From: Pseudomonas sp. PGPPP3
Lineage (GTDB): Bacteria; Pseudomonadota; Gammaproteobacteria; Pseudomonadales; Pseudomonadaceae
Length of the DNA stretch: 8,279 nucleotides
Direction of reading: 5' to 3'
Assembly: GCA_002256055.1 (NCBI GenBank)
Contig: NKIE01000001.1
Span: 1 to 8,279, forward strand
How positions within the stretch are numbered: position 1 is the stretch's first letter; every line of letters begins with the position of its first letter. A program made the translations under genes and the position numbers. Under the pieces are notes generated by a model. It was not told where the DNA came from and ran no database searches. It saw only the letters and a list, made by a program, of their open reading frames with translations. Shown here piece after piece: positions 6,129 through 8,279 of this stretch.

Positions 6129-6198
6129 CTGCATGCTCTCGACTAAGGACCGCCGATAGTAGCGAGCCTGGCGACTCAGCGGCAGTCTTCAGGCCGCT

Positions 6199-6231
6199 AA
6201 AACACAACGCCGCAGCACGATGGCTGCGGCG
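6199..6231 (-). terminator. Rho-independent terminator of the fimV-like gene
   Basis: On the minus strand a perfect 9-bp GC-rich stem, CGCCGCAGC (6231-6223) with GCTGCGGCG (6216-6208), closes a 6-base loop and is followed at once by the U-rich TTGTGTTTT (6207-6199). It begins 20 bases after the fimV stop codon. The plus strand has no T-run after the stem, so it works in the fimV direction only. Confidence 0.8.
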
Positions 6232-6251
6232 CCTCAGTAACACATCGTGGC

Positions 6252-8258
6252 TCAGGCAATACGGGCGAGCAGGGCCCTGGCCTCAAGTTTCTGTTCGTCG
6301 TCACCTTCAATAATCACCTCATTGAGGATGTCGCAAGCACTGGCCAGATCACCCTGCTCGATATAGGCCAGCGCCTTGTTCAGTTTGATCAGATTCTGCC
6401 GATTGCTGGCCAGGTGCTGGAGATCGCTCAGCTCTGCCGCTGGGCTGCGCTTCACAGAATCCTGGGCAAAGGCATCAGTGAATGATTCATCTAGGAGCAG
6501 ATCCTCTTTCGAATGTGTTACGGGCCAATCGGCAAAGACGCTATCAGCTTCTTGCTCGGCCGACAGCTCGCAGACCTCCGGCAACTGGCGCAAGTCCTCC
6601 CAGTCGGTAGGGAGCGACAGGTCATGCAGGTTCAACTGGAACTCATCCAGTGCCGTCGGCGTGTTGTCGTGCACCGCCTCATCCAGCAAAAGCACGGCGT
6701 CTTCCAGAGGCTCTGGAACTGCAGCATGCGGCACCGCCAACAGCCGACTGGCATAACGGGCGCGCAAATGATCCAGTTGCTCCAGCTCAACCCCCTGACG
6801 ACGCAGCTCCGCCTCTTCTTGGTTGAAGCCTGCGCCGTCGCCCAACTCCCCAAGTACGCTAAGCAAACGCAGGCGCAGGTCACTGCGCTGAGGTGCCTGC
6901 TCAATAGCCTTACGCAGCACCATCAGCGCCTCGCCGAAACGGCCGTAAGCGATGTAGATATTGGCCCCATCCAAGGCATCCGCCTCTGCTGCCGGCGTAG
7001 GCGGCGCCACTGGGGCTGCGACTACAGGCACAGTGGCTGCAATGGGAGCCAGTACCGCGACCTGCGCTGGTGCTGGCTCTGCCTCAGCAGCGACCACCTC
7101 GGCCTCGGGTTGACGCCGACGACGCCACAACGCCAGCCCAGCCAAAGCACCCAGCAACAGGCTGATGCCAGCGACTGGCCAATGCCAGCCCAAGGGCGAT
7201 GCATCTACCGGAAGATCCGCAACGACGGGTGCATTCTCAACAGGCGTAACGACAGCCGCTGGTGAGTTCACTGCGGCAGGGGCGACGGCCTGATCGACGC
7301 TGGCCTGATCCGCGCGCAACAATTCAAGCTGCTGATCCTTGGCTTGCATCTGCTCCTGCAGCGCCTGTAACTGGGCCTGCAGGGCCAACATCGACGCCTG
7401 CAACTGGCGATTTTCTTCCGCTCGCTGCGCCAACTCCTGATCCACCCGCTGCTGGGTTTCATCGCGTGCTGGCACTGCGGTCTGAGCGATGTCGGGCGAA
7501 CTTGCTGGCGCTATTGGTCGCGCATCAGCCACAGCCGCAGGCGCTGCCACGCGCTGCACCGACGCCGCGGCGTCCGGCAGTAACAGGTCAGCCCCCAGAG
7601 ACAGGCGATTCTTGTCACCGCCCAAGAAGGCCTGTGGATTCAGGCCATATAATCCCTCCATCAAGGCTGACTGCGACAGACCACTGCCCGCCTCACGCAG
7701 ACGCTGGGCAATCAGCCACAGGCTATCGCCGCGCTGCACCGTATAGCGCTGTCCTTGGGTTGCCGGCGGTAAGTCCACCACGACGGTAGCGGCCGGCCGT
7801 GCAATGTTGGCGCGCGAACGCTGAACCACAGGGGCTGCCGCCATCGCGCTGTAGGCTGAGGAACTAGGCGGGTCGAGCAACACCGTGTATTCACGCAGCA
7901 ACTGACCATTAGGCCGCGCCACTTCGATGATGAAATTCAGGTAAGGCTCCTGCACCGGCTTGCTGGAAACCACCCGAATGACATGGCGATTGCCACGCAG
8001 CAACGGGGTAAAGCGCAAGTCGTTGAGGAAAAAAAGCCGGTCCACCCCAGAGCGTGCAAAGTCTGCGTCGGAAGCCAGGCGCACGCGAATGTCATCGCTG
8101 TCCAAACCGCCCATTTGCAGCAATTCGATATCGGCTTCCAGTGGCTGATTGAGTGCTGAATGCAGGGTAATTGCGCCCAATCCCAACGCTGGGACCAATC
8201 CTGAGTACAACGCCGAACCGGACGCCAGCGGCAGTAGCAGCTTGCGTACATGCGCCAT
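6252..8258 (-). CDS. fimV: FimV/HubP-type polar landmark protein (LysM, TM helix, TPR)
   Basis: A 668-residue inner-membrane protein. FimV proteins bind peptidoglycan through a periplasmic LysM domain and use cytoplasmic TPRs to organise type IV pili, twitching and cAMP signalling at the pole. Seen in order: a signal peptide (1-28, VRKLLLPLASGSALYSG core); the FimV core domain (29-132, with SALNQPLEADIEL, SSKPVQEPYLNF and LLREYTVLLDPP); LysM (170-228, YTVQRGDSLWLIAQRL); a Gln-rich coiled coil (266-322); a membrane helix (360-377) followed by RRRRQ; an Ala/Pro-rich linker (384-425); TPR (431-486, YIAYGRFGEALMVLRKAI); an acidic region (518-600); and the FimV C-terminal motif (620-668, ALAYIEQGDLASACDILNEV). 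The ATG at 8258 has GGAGG 4 bases upstream. P. aeruginosa FimV is about 900 residues, so this one is compact: the acidic cytoplasmic part is short. Downstream lies selT rather than truA, suggesting a paralogue or a moved copy. Confidence 0.9.
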   Translation of the reverse strand: MAHVRKLLLPLASGSALYSGLVPALGLGAITLHSALNQPLEADIELLQMGGLDSDDIRVRLASDADFARSGVDRLFFLNDLRFTPLLRGNRHVIRVVSSKPVQEPYLNFIIEVARPNGQLLREYTVLLDPPSSSAYSAMAAAPVVQRSRANIARPAATVVVDLPPATQGQRYTVQRGDSLWLIAQRLREAGSGLSQSALMEGLYGLNPQAFLGGDKNRLSLGADLLLPDAAASVQRVAAPAAVADARPIAPASSPDIAQTAVPARDETQQRVDQELAQRAEENRQLQASMLALQAQLQALQEQMQAKDQQLELLRADQASVDQAVAPAAVNSPAAVVTPVENAPVVADLPVDASPLGWHWPVAGISLLLGALAGLALWRRRRQPEAEVVAAEAEPAPAQVAVLAPIAATVPVVAAPVAPPTPAAEADALDGANIYIAYGRFGEALMVLRKAIEQAPQRSDLRLRLLSVLGELGDGAGFNQEEAELRRQGVELEQLDHLRARYASRLLAVPHAAVPEPLEDAVLLLDEAVHDNTPTALDEFQLNLHDLSLPTDWEDLRQLPEVCELSAEQEADSVFADWPVTHSKEDLLLDESFTDAFAQDSVKRSPAAELSDLQHLASNRQNLIKLNKALAYIEQGDLASACDILNEVIIEGDDEQKLEARALLARIA

Positions 8259-8261
8259 AAA

Positions 8262-8269
8262 GCCTCCAA
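8262..8269 (-). promoter_or_regulatory. Strong Shine-Dalgarno of the fimV-like gene
   Basis: On the minus strand TTGGAGGC precedes the ATG at 8258, with GGAGG 4 bases from the start codon. This fixes the start and shows that the gene is complete in the window, although its promoter is outside. Confidence 0.75.
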
Positions 8270-8279
8270 CCGAACGTCC

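Noticed and set aside
6178..6198. Second hairpin AGCGGC/GCCGCT just before selT
   Set aside because: Only 6 bp with a 9-base loop and no U-run; the true fimV terminator lies immediately upstream of it in the direction of transcription.
6513..7265. Plus-strand open frame (250 codons) opposite the fimV-like gene
   Set aside because: It overlaps the TPR, membrane helix and linker of FimV and has Gln/Arg-rich composition typical of a shadow frame.

Overview
The window looks like a piece of Pseudomonas (sensu lato) chromosome. It is GC-rich and densely coded. It carries a MASE2-type class III adenylate cyclase of the CyaB kind, a FimV-type polar hub protein, a TrkH potassium channel subunit and a proteobacterial SelW-like protein. 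From memory, Pseudomonas aeruginosa has a similar neighbourhood (trkH, cyaB, a glycosyltransferase, a metallophosphoesterase and an AraC regulator close together). I could not check this by search. I see no rRNA, tRNA, CRISPR array, insertion sequence or prophage gene, and no gene-free stretch longer than 300 bases.

Layout, left to right. (1) The C-terminal half of trkH on the plus strand, cut by the window edge. (2) An AraC-family regulator on the minus strand, convergent with trkH and 6 bases from it. (3) A 130-base divergent intergenic region with an imperfect 16-base tandem repeat. (4) A small DUF962/Mpo1-like membrane protein on the plus strand. (5) A 177-base region with a plausible sigma-70 promoter, a dyad over its -10 element and a leader hairpin, followed by cyaB on the plus strand. 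(6) A minus-strand pair converging on cyaB: a metallophosphoesterase of the PlcP type and a GT4 glycosyltransferase of the Agt/MgtA type, joined by an ATGA stop/start overlap. (7) A SelT/SelW/SelH-family protein on the minus strand. (8) A complete FimV-like gene on the minus strand, ending in a clear Rho-independent terminator.

The most informative part is the PlcP-Agt pair. In other bacteria such pairs remodel membrane lipids under phosphate starvation: PlcP removes the phosphorylated head group and Agt glycosylates the resulting diacylglycerol. Upstream of plcP, four 7-base elements stand exactly 11 bases apart, and three of them resemble the PhoB half-site. This suggests Pho control. Unexpectedly, the phosphoesterase seems to lack about 20 residues that carry the conserved His-Gly-Asp metal-binding motif of the family, although the reading frame is intact and all other metal ligands are present. 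It could be a natural inactivating deletion, a diverged enzyme or an assembly error.

The second theme is cAMP and surface signalling. CyaB appears catalytically complete. A compact FimV-like hub protein is encoded about 2.5 kb away. FimV is known to be needed for CyaB activity in P. aeruginosa, so the proximity is suggestive but not proof of a shared function.
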